From NCBI GenBank assembly GCA_023213315.1, contig JAKCPI010007792.1:1-64000 (forward strand): a stretch of 64,000 nucleotides of DNA, written 5' to 3'. The stretch's first letter is position 1, and each line of letters opens with the position of its first letter. The notes beneath the pieces were generated by a model that saw nothing but the letters and a program-made list of their open reading frames with translations, was not told where the DNA came from and did no database searches. Both the position numbers and the translations under genes were made by a program. Origin of the DNA: Euborellia annulipes. Lineage: Eukaryota; Arthropoda; Insecta; Dermaptera; Anisolabididae. Of this stretch, positions 43,031-53,576 are shown one piece after another.

Positions 43031-43159
43031 AGCATAGAAGACGTTGGATATAAGCAAAGATAAAAGATTTAGCTCATTAGCTAGAAATGAACGCAAGAGG
43101 AGGAGTTAGAGATAGGAAATAAAGTAACTTCATGGCCAGATGACGGTTGGGTGTTTGCG

Positions 43160-43625
43160 TCAATGAATGGGCAAATAAACGGTGATTTCGGTAGGAATTT
43201 CAAACATGGGCGTAACTAGGAGGGTGCCTGGGGGGCTCTCCCCCAGAAGGCTCGACCCCCCCCCCCCAAAGAGCCCCCTGCCTCAAGAAAAATTGAGAAA
43301 ATATGGCGCTTTCCGGGCCCACCGGAGGATAGCTGGTCTCAAGGCCTCCCCCCAGCGAGGATGGAGGTTTCATGGCTCCCCCCTAGCCAAATTCTCTAGT
43401 TCCGCCCATGATTTCAATTAATATTAATATAAATAAAAAATGCCTCAAGTGTATGCAAGACTCTCTATACGATATCTTGGGCAAATAAATGGGGATCCCC
43501 GTAGGGATTTCAAATAATAATAATCTAAATAAAAAAAATTTCCTCAAGTGAATGCAAGACTCTCTATATCTCGATATCTCAAGCAAATAAACTGAGATCC
43601 TGGTAGGAATTTCAAATAATAACAA
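43160..43625. repeat. Tandem repeat, three copies, interrupted by a MITE
   Basis: Units contain GCAAATAAA, GG(A/T)GAT, GGTAGGAATTTCAA, GCCTCAAGTG and ATGCAAGACTCTCTATA. The first unit is split by the MITE at 43205-43410. The other two lie end to end. A minus-strand frame reads the units as LLFEIPT...YRESCIHLR repeats, which is incidental. Confidence 0.75.
43205..43410. mobile_element. hAT-type MITE, copy 2, nested in a tandem repeat
   Basis: 206 bp with ends CATGGGCGTAACTAGGA and, at the right, CTCTAGTTCCGCCCATG. Flanked by ATTTCAAA (43197-43204) and ATTTCAAT (43411-43418), a 7/8 match. Removing it restores the GGTAGGAATTTCAA block of the host tandem repeat. The inside shares GGCTC...CCCCCCC and TAGCCAAATTC with copy 1. 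Confidence 0.8.
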
Positions 43626-44284
43626 ATTTATTAAAAATGTCGTTTGATTTACAATTAATATTTTTATAAATTAATCTATCGATAATATTTCAAAATATAA
43701 TTACAATGAAATCTTAATTAGAAATTCAAAGAGCATGCACATGTTATTTGACTTTCAAGGGGGGGACAGATAATACATCTAGCAGGTAGGTAGAAGGGAG
43801 TTTGAATTTATCGTAGTTTACTCAATCCCTTGTTATAGATCAACTCTATTACTACTACTACTACTACTAATAATAATAATATGAGACCATATATATACTG
43901 TATGTTCAATTTAATGTTTGTTTAACAAATAATTAACATTGAAAACGGAGAGGAGAATGAATGGGTGGTGGAAAAGGGGGTGAGTGGAGTTAATTCTCTA
44001 CCTCTTGGACGTCATATGTATGCTTGGTCACCATCCACCCGTTCAACATACTAATTTGCCTCAATAATTAATATTAATTAGGACCATGTATGGTATGTAT
44101 GTGAGGTATGTTAGATTAACATATATATCTATCTATTTATATACAAATAAAAATAATAACAATAAATCAATTTCCTCTATTGATAAAATAATTATGCAAA
44201 TTTCATTCCTTTTTTTGATGTTTGAATTAATTTTTAGTACTATACAGTGTAAGAATATATATAACTTTGATTAATTATTCTCTG
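43626..44284. other. AT-rich DNA with (ACT)n
   Basis: (ACT)n and (AAT)n near 43850-43880. No gene seen. Confidence 0.5.
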
Positions 44285-44350
44285 ATTGATTATGTTATAT
44301 CGATTTATATCCACTTTTATCTTAGACATCCGTTTATATTTTTTTCAATT
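44285..44350 (-). repeat. Dispersed family B, inverted copy
   Basis: The minus strand reads AAATATAAACGGATGTCTAA GATAAAAGTGGATATAAAT, matching the family core at 30640-30670. Confidence 0.6.
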
Positions 44351-45112
44351 GCTTGATTTATTTTGTCACCAATGCCGTTTTCTTTATTCCACAGATAAAA
44401 TTTTTTTCATTTAATAATGAAAACATTTTGTTTTTTATTAATTCTTCCTAATATGATGCATTCGTTATTTGAAACATAATAAAACACTCACTCCATTGAG
44501 GTGTTAATTTAAATTAACTTCAGCCACTTTTATTACTTTATATTTAAAATGAGTTAACTCACGTAAACCTCTTCAATACATTAATTAATGTTATAAATTT
44601 GTAACACTTGTTATTTAGATTTTAATCTAAAACTTGAAATTTAGTTTTTTTAAAAAAAATGTTTTGTGGTCGCACTAGTTTTATTTTTTTTGATTGAACT
44701 CAATTAAAGAAGCTTGAAATAATATAATATGCTTCATATATTTCAACTCACACTTTCTCTTTCTCGCTCTAAGCCACAATTAAACGCAAGAGAGTAGAGT
44801 GTAGGAAAAGTTCAAGATTAAGAGAAGAGGGGGAGGGGGCAAAAAGGAAGAGGCACTTACCATAAAAAGAACTTTATTAACAGTAAAACAGGAATTAGAT
44901 TTAGAAAAAAAAGATCAAACTTATTACTTCTTTATTAGTTAATAAATAAGGTTATAAAAATAAAGTTTTTTTTTTTCTCTTCTTGAAACTAATATTTTTC
45001 CAGATAATAATTTTTAGGTCAAATTTAATGAAAATTACCTTATTATTAATAAAACTAATTTATATGCTATTTTGTTAATGGGGAAAAAAATATGGTGGAG
45101 CAACTGAAATTA
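44351..45112. other. AT-rich DNA, no gene seen
   Basis: Only A/T-rich sequence and a G-rich stretch near 44826-44840. Confidence 0.5.
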
Positions 45113-45200
45113 TAAATATAAAATTTTCGCATGGTGGAGGAGCTGGTATTAATAATATAAAACTTTCGCATGGTGGAAGAGCTTGGGATACAAATATATT
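45093..45200 (+). repeat. Short tandem repeat, TTTCGCATGGTGGAGGAGCT
   Basis: Three units of about 49 bp with ATGGTGGA(G/A)(C/G)A, AATATAAAA and TTTCGC. Degenerate. Confidence 0.65.
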
Positions 45201-45341
45201 TTTGACTGGTGAAGGAATTATCGCATTATGTTATTTTTTTCAGCATTAAAACAATAAAGTTTGTTAAATAGCAAAAAACGTTTTTTTAATAATTTTCTTA
45301 TAGTCTAGAATAAAAAACATTTTTTTCTAATTCTAAACTAT

Positions 45342-45439
45342 ACAAAAAATCTGGTGTGACTGGCGCACAGCACACAACTTTCTCTTACCCTTCGGTAAGA
45401 GAAAGTTGCGCACTGTGCTGGTCACACCAGATTTTTTGT
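45342..45439. repeat. 98-bp near-perfect hairpin
   Basis: ACAAAAAATCTGGTGTGAC at the left is mirrored by GTCACACCAGATTTTTTGT at the right, and AACTTTCTCTTACC is followed by a CTTC loop and GGTAAGAGAAAGTT. Only a few mismatches lie between. The inner stem ACTTTCTCT(T/C)...AGAGAAAGT recurs at 46350-46395. Confidence 0.9.
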
Positions 45440-46400
45440 GTCGAGATATATTTAGTTTCCGATAGCACCTTAGTTTCAAACTTGCATTTTAAATGTTGAC
45501 TGCTTCAAATAAACTATGGTTATTTTTCAAAATTTTAATCTCATATTTGGACATTTTATACACAATATAGAATCGTAAATAAATACAAAATTTCATAAGA
45601 ATTGGAAAAAAAATTTTAAATGCGTAAAAAGTTCCAAAGGGGACCCCCTTTTGAATCGAAATTAACATACAAATCCCTATAGGAAATTAACATTGTTTCT
45701 ATGCGAAGATAAGGTGGAAAGGGAATTTAAAAGAGTAGAGAGAGACGATAATGTTTGCAAGTGGGAGAGATATATATATATGTTTTCTTTGAAACAATTA
45801 AAACAGAAATAAAAAAAAAAAATAAATGGGAATTTAAATAATAATTGATTTTTAATCTAATAAAAAGAAAAAGATTTAAATTCCGTTACCATGGCAACCA
45901 TTTCTATCTTTCCTATGAAGAACAAGAGTAAAGTGGTCTTCAGAAGATTTCAACGGCAAAATGAGAATATACATTTTAAAGAGCATCTAAAAAATAATTG
46001 ATTTTTGAATTTTAAAAAAAATCCTTGGAGGGAATTTTGAGAAAATCGAAAAAAACTGAAAAAGTACATCAGTAAAGTACTAGTACTTTTTGGCCGATTT
46101 TGTTCAAAAGCTTATTTTGAGCGTGTGGGAAGGTACCTAAGTTAAATATAAAATTTCAATCCGGTAGCTCAATTCCTTCATGCTAAAAATCTGTCCACAC
46201 ATACAGACACACACACACACACACACACATACATACATACATACATACACACACACAGACCAATTTGCGGGACCCACTTTTTTGGACTCAGGGGACCTCA
46301 AAACATGTATATCCATCAAAATCTCGACATCGAATTTTTGACATGATCGCAATACTTTCTCTCCTATATATTTCATATATAGGCTAAGAGAAAGTAAAAA
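45440..46400. repeat. Uncharacterised repeat relic between two hairpins
   Basis: No coding frame. It contains AGTACTAGTACTTTTTGGCC, a (CA)n/(CATA)n microsatellite at 46200-46260, GACCAATTTGCGGGACCCAC and ends with a hairpin: ATACTTTCTCTCCTATATAT, a short loop, ATATATAGG then TAAGAGAAAGTA (46348-46396). The inner stem matches that of the hairpin at 45342-45439, so both may belong to one element of about 1.06 kb. Confidence 0.45.
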
Positions 46401-47299
46401 ACTGAATTGATTCCAATTTTGACAATATGATGATATATAATAATAAAAAAGGAGGGTAAAAAAAAGAGAAGAGAATTTTCAATTTTGTCCACGATTTATA
46501 GCCAAAGTAATAAAAATAAAAAGTATAGAAAGAAAAAAAAAGGTATCCACTACGTAGATGGATGGATATCTTATAAAAGTTGGCGTCTTTTTCAATACTT
46601 TATTATGGTTTCTTTTTGTTAGAAAAGAAAAATTTAATGTCAATTATCAATAGAGTTTTGATATTTATTATTAGTAGTATATTACTTTAAACCTTTTGTG
46701 TTGTGCATCGATGTTGTTGTTGTTGTTGTTTGGTATTACCTGCATCTTATTATAATCCTAGATGGATGAGAGATGAAAATTAATGGATGCAAAGTAATTA
46801 TTTAATGGATTTGGTGAATAGTCCTCCTGAACCTCATCCTCTTCCTTTCCTGCTCTTTATATTAATATATCTTAATACTATATTATATTATTTTATCATC
46901 ATCAACACAACAACATGTACATTAGATATTCTATGTACTTACTTAGGCTTCAAGATATAGAATATTTAATACAAACTTTGCCATTATCATAATTGGGAGT
47001 CACCTGGGATTATTAATAAAATATACAACCTCCTCATACCCCTTATCGTCCCCTTTCCCGCCTCATAAAAAAAAATTAATTTTAAAAAGGATTTTTCTCC
47101 CTCATCTCTTAAGAAGATTAATTTTTATTAAATTTCTTACATAATAAGAAACTAGATTTTTTTAGGATATACAAAGTTCCAAAAGTTTGGGTATTTTTAT
47201 GTATGCGTAGGTAATTTAACTAATAGTTTTCTTCTATTAGACATTCAATATTAGATTGATGAAAACTTAAAAATGAAGTTTCTTGTATTGGTATCATGT
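46401..47299. other. AT-rich DNA with (TTG)n
   Basis: (TTG)n near 46712-46731. No gene seen. Confidence 0.5.
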
Positions 47300-48310
47300 T
47301 ATCTGGAAGCTCTAAAAGCGTTCTGGAAAATAGTCTACATAGGATGAAATACGTTCAGTTATTGTTTGGAGTATCTTGACTTAGCAGTGGAATCGTTTGT
47401 GTACGGTATAGTCGAACAAAACGATTATTGGTCAAACAGAAACTTAAGGTTTGTTTGTTTTCGAAAGACCGTTTTAAAAAATCTCGGGGGATTCACAAAT
47501 CAAAAAAAAAAAGGTATCTTAAGAAAAAAGACGTTCTGAGAAATAGTCTTTAAGAATGAGATCCATTTGTTTATTGGGGTAATTAGACTAACTAAATAAC
47601 CAGTGGGATAGTCTGTGTATGGATCAAACAGAAATTCAGGATTTTTTGAAAGTTTTGGTTTCTGGAGGAGAGCGAATAGCACTTATAAGAACCAAGAAAA
47701 AGGCATTTTGGGAAAATCCCGAGTTCCTCTACAAACATTAATCAAAGTATTAATAATTGACTTAAGAGTCTAAAATATTCCAAATAACCACAATTCAAAG
47801 TTTCTGTTCTGATAGTTTTTTCTAGTAGAAAAAATAAAAGGCCAAGCAGCTATTAAAGAACCCACAGTGACGTTTCGGTCGACAATGCGACCATCTTCAT
47901 GGTTAGAGTTCAGTCAATAGAAAAACCTCTTAGACATTTCATATTGACTTTGACGCTGAATGCATTATATCTGATAGATCGTAATGAATTTTATGAAATG
48001 TCTGTCAAAGAACGTAAGAGGTTTTTCTAATGACTGAACTCTAGTCATGAAGATGGTCGACCGAAACGTCGCTGTGGGTTCTATAATAAAGAAATAAACA
48101 TAGCTGCTACGATTTTTTTTGGTTTCTGGAGGCAAGCGAAAAGCATTAATTATGGCTTTTAGAAAAACCCGGAAATCCACAAACCAAGAACTGAGGTCTG
48201 GGATTTGGGAAAAACGACGTAATGTAGTTAACATATTTCACTTAAGAGCCTACAATCTTCCTAAAAACCTCAAATCCAAAGTTTCTGTTTGAACCATATT
48301 CAAAGTTTTT
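47300..48310. repeat. Diverged direct repeats with a nested hairpin element
   Basis: Direct repeats: TTCTGGAAAATAGTCTACAT near 47322 and TTCTGAGAAATAGTCTTTAA near 47535. Also TTTTGGTTTCTGGAGGAGAG near 47655 and GGTTTCTGGAGGCAAGCGAA near 48120, and ACTTAAGAGTCTAAAATATT near 47761 and ACTTAAGAGCCTACAATCTT near 48241. The block 47852-48112 is an inserted hairpin element (next entry). Confidence 0.65.
47852..48112. repeat. Foldback element with two mirrored hairpin motifs
   Basis: The left arm has GCAGCTATTAAAGAACCCAC AG, the minus-strand motif at 47869-47902 (ATGAAGATGGTCG, loop CATTGT, CGACCGAAACGTC), AGAGTTCAGTCA and AGAAAAACCTCTTA. The right arm mirrors it: TAAGAGGTTTTTCT, TGACTGAACTCTAG, the motif at 48047-48070 (ATGAAGATGGTCGACCGAAA CGTC), CTGTGGGTTCT and ATAGCTGC. 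The loop is about 60 bp. Confidence 0.8.
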
Positions 48311-49289
48311 CGTTAGCTTAGATATAAACTAAATCAAAACTTGGACAAAACGCTGTAACCAGCTATGAGTAATACCCACTTTTGAATTGCCTGTTTTTAG
48401 GATCATTCATCAAAAGGTATTTAGAGTTTTTTTTTTTTTTAATTCATATGAAATTTTGCCTTTAATTAAACTCTGATGTTTCACAATAAACTGAAATTTC
48501 TTTTTATCTTAAATAAAAAATTTCAATTTGTGGTGCTGGTATAATGTATTTTAGAACTAAACGAGCACTTTAAGTTTGGAATATAAATTCCAATCGTTTT
48601 ATCTTTTGCTGTGTATGTCCATCTTTATTTGACAATTAAGGGACTTCTTTGTGTTAACTTAATATCTCGATATGGCCTTTTGTTCTCTAAAATTCCTTTG
48701 TGGCTTTGGACAAAAATCTAATATTATATTTTACAAATTCCTAAAGCATTTGAGTGATAAAATTGTATTTTTTTTTTTTTTTATTAAAATTAAACTAAAA
48801 TAGAGAGTTCAAGTGTTTGTGGAGTGTCAATTAATAATTGAGTGTTGTTGTCATTCCCCTTCTTCAATCTGTATTCAGTCTACTTGTATATCCTGTGCAT
48901 GAAACTCAGAATAGATCATCAAAAGGACTTGCCACTCCTCTCTCTTGAGCAAATACTCGGCGTGTCATAAGAGGAATGAATAATTAACAACACAATTGAG
49001 AACGATTTGTACAAACACAAATCATTCAGGTGGTATTTGATTTTGTCCCACTCATAGACAAACAGAAACAACAACAACACTCAAGAAATATGCAAATAAA
49101 AAGGGGTTCAATAAAACTTGATGGAATTTTGGTACTGGATGTTGGAAATTAAAAATAGGAGATTTTTTTTTAAAAGGAGTTTAATGAAATAAATATTAAT
49201 TAGTGCAAAAACAGAAAAAAATGTTGGCTTTGTTTTTTTATTTTAGAACGCTCTTGACTTTCAAAAGCTCTTTCTTCATTACTTAATTG
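48311..49289. other. AT-rich DNA, no gene seen
   Basis: Only A/T-rich sequence and T runs. Confidence 0.5.
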
Positions 49290-49690
49290 ATTTTGTATCC
49301 ATTTTTATCTTAAACATCCTTTTATAATTTTAATTTATTTTTTATTTAAATACAACTCTACACTTGTTACTTTGATTTTTAAACAATATTTTTAAATTTA
49401 ACAAATTTTTTCTAAAATAAATTGATTTAGATAAATTTCAAAAAAAAAAGTTTTAATTTAATCAAATACAAAATTAAAGAATCAATAGAAAGCAACAAAG
49501 TTACCGTATTATTTTGGAATTCTTTATTTAAGATTCGTTCCTTTTAAAAACTTATTTTTTGAACTACGTAGTTCATTTGATCAAGAATCTTTAATAATAT
49601 AACGATTTTTATCTTCGACATCCTTATATAATTTTAAGTTATTTTTAATTTATATACCACTCTACAATTGGTATTTCGATTCTGCGTCAA
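49290..49690 (-). repeat. Dispersed family B, two inverted copies
   Basis: The minus strand at 49375-49293 reads AAAGTAACAAGTGTAGAGTT, AAAGGATGTTTAAGATAAAA ATGG. At 49680-49600 it reads AATTGTAGAGTG, AAGGATGTCGAAGATAAAAA T. Order and spacing follow family B. Confidence 0.6.
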
Positions 49691-50644
49691 TATTTTTCAA
49701 TTTAACAAGCTTTTTTTTAATCAAAAATTAAAAAAAAAAATCTCTAATTTTACAGAGAAATTTGAGACAAAAAGTTATGAAATCTTCCTTTCATTAAAGG
49801 ATATCATCGGGAAATGAGTTAAAAATAACATCTCCCTTCAACTTGTCACATGTCACAATTGAATTTCTCTTATTATTATTAATTAATTATGATTTTTTAA
49901 TACAAAAAAAAAAACATCCATTTTATGTATATGTATGGATTTTTTTTTGAGGTTGGTATTAAATGTACATCCATTTTTTTTTTTTTAGATGATATATTGT
50001 TTTTCATTTGTCTCTCTTTCTGTTCGTTTTGTTGTCATGCCGTGATGACGTCAAATCCGAAATACATGATAAATATGTTTAGTTGACATGATTTTTTCTA
50101 ATTTGTCACTCCATTTCATTTTTTTTTTTTTATTTTTGTGTTATTTTAATTTTAATATTTAAAAATAAAAAATTTTGAGTATAGAATTTTATTAGAGTTG
50201 TCATTTTTGGTGATATAATAATATTTGACTTTATATTTTTCTCAATTTTGTAAAGATATTTTTTTTATTTAATTATTATAAGAAAAAAATTAAAATTTGA
50301 CCTTTTTTTGATTAATTAATTATTTATTTAGTAATAATTAATGATTGTTAGAAATAAAAAGAAAAAATATTTTAAAAATAATTGGTTGATTTTTTTTTTT
50401 TTAATTATTTAATAATAATTAATGATTGTTAGAAATAAAAAACTTATTATTTAAAATATTTTTCATTTTATTTGTATATGCAAATTTTTTTATATACATT
50501 TCCTGTTCATTCCTCTGTCTAGTATTTTAATTCCCCCATTTTCCGTCTGGGGTGAACTCATTTTTTTTTGGCATTACCAATTCTAGTTTATTTATTTATT
50601 TTCCATTATATGAGTGCAGTGACTAATTGTGAATGTCTTGTCCG
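49691..50644. other. AT-rich DNA before the sidestep-like exon
   Basis: AATTAATGATTGTTAGAAAT AAAAA occurs at 50336-50360 and again at 50411-50440 as a small tandem duplication. No other exon seen. Probably intron. Confidence 0.5.
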
Positions 50645-50664
50645 TTTTTTTTTCTGTGTTTCAG
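50645..50664 (+). promoter_or_regulatory. Splice acceptor of the sidestep-like exon
   Basis: A polypyrimidine tract of T residues ends in CTGTGTTTCAG at 50654-50664. AG is at 50663-50664. Confidence 0.8.
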
Positions 50665-50873
50665 TGTTGACACTCGTGAACGTGATTTATCTCAAGCGGA
50701 ACGTTGGTCCGATGAGCATGGCTTTGCTAATCGGGCGTATTTCATGCCTGAAATGCAACCGGCTGTTTTGGGCGTCGATGACGTCAGAGAAAGTGACACC
50801 GGAGTCTATCGGTGTCGAGTTGATTTCAAAGTGGCACAGACACGCAATAGTAAAGTCAACCTCACCGTTATTG
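50665..50873 (+). CDS. Internal exon of a sidestep-family immunoglobulin protein
   Basis: A 209-bp exon; the first base completes a codon and the last base starts one. It reads VDTRERDLSQAERWSDEHGF, ANRAYFMPEMQPAVLGVDDV and RESDTGVYRCRVDFKVAQTR, ending NSKVNLTVIG. This is the second half of a V-type Ig domain. The VLGVDDVRESDTGVYRC block is the F-strand signature with its conserved D-x-G-x-Y-x-C, and RCRVDFK...TRNSKVNLTVI is characteristic of arthropod sidestep (Side) cell-surface proteins, which bind Beaten-path partners in axon guidance and synaptic matching. The first half of the domain, with its other cysteine, must lie on an upstream exon outside or unrecognised in this window. I cannot say which sidestep paralogue it is. 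Codon use and GC content stand out from the flanks. Confidence 0.85.
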
Positions 50874-50879
50874 GTGAGT
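50874..50879 (+). promoter_or_regulatory. Splice donor of the sidestep-like exon
   Basis: GTGAGT directly after the G of the last partial codon; a consensus donor. Confidence 0.85.
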
Positions 50880-52139
50880 TTACCATATTTTCTTTATTTC
50901 TATTTCATATATTGTACTACATACGAGTATAAAAACTCATTCTCAATTGCATCTAGCAACACTTACTTTCATTCCATATCCCAACACCTCCACACCGAGC
51001 CCAACTCCTCCACACTTCATATACATACACATTTGTAAAAATTAAAATTTTCCAATAATATTATCTTAAATCAAAAATTAAGACTGTATTCATTAATTCT
51101 GTTCCGATACATATCTAAATAAAGCAGTCTAGATACGTTTTTAAAGAAAAATATTTTCATTTTGTTTATAATAAATAAATAATTTGGTTTGAAATATATT
51201 ATTTATTTAATTATTTATAATTTTGTAATTAAAAAATAAATTAAAATTTAATGAATTTATTAATAAATCATGTTTTCATTTTCATAATAAATAAATAAAA
51301 TTCATTCGCTCCCACTCTGCTGCTCCAAAGGAATTTTATTCTCTGCCTTCCTCATCCCCCTCCATTATCATTTCATAAAAAACATTTTAAATATGGACTT
51401 TGTTATTATTAATAAATATTATAAATAATAATTTTATTAAATGTTTAAATAGTATTTAAAAAGAGAGGAAGTGTTGGGGGGAATTAAATATTTATTTATG
51501 AAATTTTCTCTTCAAAAGAAATGTGTATTTAACAAACAAACTTAATTTATATAGAAAATTTGTGTATATATAAATATTTATTCAAAGAGATAATTAATTT
51601 TTAAATAGTAAAATAAATAAGTACCCTATTTATTTATTTTTAATTTAAAAAAAGTTAATTATCAAATTGATTAATTGTTGGTTATTTATTAATTATTAAA
51701 AAGGCATTCATTTCATATCCCAGCACCTCCACACATATCCCAGCTCCTCCACCATTCATATTTGTCTAATAATCAGAAAATTACATTTTAACATAATAAT
51801 TAAATTTTTATTTATTTATCTACACCTTGATTAATCACAATTAATATTTATACTGGTTCATTATACTGTATTTAATGTAAATTCATTGAAATTAAAAGTT
51901 TTTTTTTATTATTTATTACCAGTAAGATTCAACAATTATTTTTATTATAAGATTATTATCATGTTAGAGGGGAAAGTGAAACTCTAAAATACAATAGATT
52001 TATGATTTTAAAATAGTTTTAGTAGCTCTACTAACAGTAACATTTAATAATAAATTTATGTTAGTGTTTGGACTCTCTCATTCCCTTAAGATGAGAGAAT
52101 AATATATCATAAGCTTATCTAAATTTTGCAAATAATTTC
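50880..52139 (+). other. Probable intron, with a repeated CCCAGCACCTCC motif
   Basis: CATATCCCAACACCTCCACA near 50974 and CATATCCCAGCACCTCCACA near 51714 each precede a CCCA(A/G)CTCCTCCAC block and an ATTCATATTTG-like block. A third copy lies at 52215-52275. The rest is A/T-rich. No further exon found. Confidence 0.5.
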
Positions 52140-52380
52140 ATCAAAAGCCCCTAAGGGGTCTCTTTCTCTTTCTCGCTTCCCCTCTGTCTTTGGAATTGGC
52201 TTCTAGCGACATTTACCCCCAGCACCTCCACCCCTATCCCAGCTCCTCTACCGCCACCACCATTCACATTTGCACAAATGAGATCTTGCCTGTTCTTGTC
52301 TCTTTTGGCCCTCCGGGGGCATTCATTGTACTCTGTCTCTTTCTCACACACATACACACAGAAATTTATCCTTTCTTATA
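52140..52380 (+). repeat. GC-richer segment with third CCCAGCACCTCC copy
   Basis: CCCCAGCACCTCCACCCCTA TCCCAGCTCCTCTACC, then ATTCACATTTGC. Several short frames of 63-68 codons cross it, with no domain or splice pair to support an exon. Confidence 0.5.
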
Positions 52381-53410
52381 ATTGTCCTTTTTTTAACTTT
52401 CAAAAAAAAAAAGAGAAAGTTTTAAAATTAAAATATATATGTTTATATACCTGGTTGGTTATAATTTAGTTTTTAGTGGTTTTTGTAAGAATTAAACCAA
52501 CCGGAAATGACTTTAATAGTTAAAGAAAATGAGAGCGGGGGAATATAAAATAACTTTTTTACTTTTCTATACCACATCCAAAAAATATAGCTTTTTAAGG
52601 AGAGTATATTGACAAGAAGAACTTAAGTCTTTGATGCTGAGATCACGTTCAAAATACTAAGAAAAATGATCAAATTCAGTCGGTTTTAAAATAGTAATGT
52701 AATACAAAGTTGACATATGAAACAAAATGTTCTGGTGATGAGAGCAAGTAGATTTTTGAATTTTGGTTTATTTTAAGTTGATAACCAATTAATCCATTTA
52801 GGTCATTTTAGTTCAAAGGAGTTTAATTTCAATCTTAAAGTATTTATTCTAAGTTTGACCTCGATTCGTTCTAAAATGTCAATTTGGGCTGTTCTTTAAA
52901 GAACAATCATTGGATGAATTTACAAACCAAAACGAGATGTTCAAACAAGGTCAAACTTGATCCATTAAAAAAGTTATCAAAATAATGACCCATTTATTTC
53001 AAATTTTTGAATTAAGGTAATTTTTGTGGACCATGCGTGGACGGGACAATAGTCGTAAACATCAGGATCTAAGGTGTGCGCCATTTCTGCTAATCAGTTT
53101 TTTAACCTGGTCAAGGGGCCTATAAGCTACATAGAAGGAGATCTTCATATGTGTAGTTATGAAAATGAAATGAAAAAGAAAGGCTATATTAGTAAACTGT
53201 GTTAGGGAAGTAAAAAGTACGATATTTTGCGAGTAAAAGTATTTTACCATAAATAATTAAACAAGATGACTTTTTACCAAAGTGTTAATGGGAAAATGGA
53301 AAAGGGAAATCAGGAGAAAATGTATCAAAATGTCGGTACTTGGTTCAGAGGGCAATATTGAAAGCAAAAGTTGTCAAGAGAGTAGAGGAAAGGGGTCACC
53401 CTGATCATGG
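52381..53410. other. No gene seen
   Basis: Moderately AT-rich sequence without a recognised exon or repeat. Confidence 0.45.
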
Positions 53411-53576
53411 AGACCCTACCTGCTGCGAGCCCGATTTCTTGCTCTGGCAGCTCTTTGGTTCACTTCGTTTCGCTGTCCATGCCATAAGAAAAAGAAACAC
53501 TTGATCGTAACGAGCTTAGCAAGACGTGAACGGTGACACGAAGTGAACAAAAAGCTATCAGAGCTCAGGTAGGGTC
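53411..53576. repeat. Inverted repeat, AGACCCTACCTG ends
   Basis: AGACCCTACCTG...GAGC and TTGGTTCACTTCGT at the left are mirrored by ACGAAGTGAAC and GAGCTCAGGTAGGGTCT at the right. The arms are about 50-60 bp with mismatches. A 21-bp direct repeat (AAGTCAAGTTGTCTCCTCTC) follows at 53627-53666. Confidence 0.6.

Noticed and set aside
43383..43625. 80-residue ORF with two LLFEIPT...YRESCIHLR repeats
   Set aside because: It is a translated tandem DNA repeat; the third unit is broken by a MITE.
50568..51038. 156-residue plus-strand ORF overlapping the sidestep-like exon
   Set aside because: It is a different frame over the exon and runs into the intron; the splice-bounded frame carries the Ig motif.
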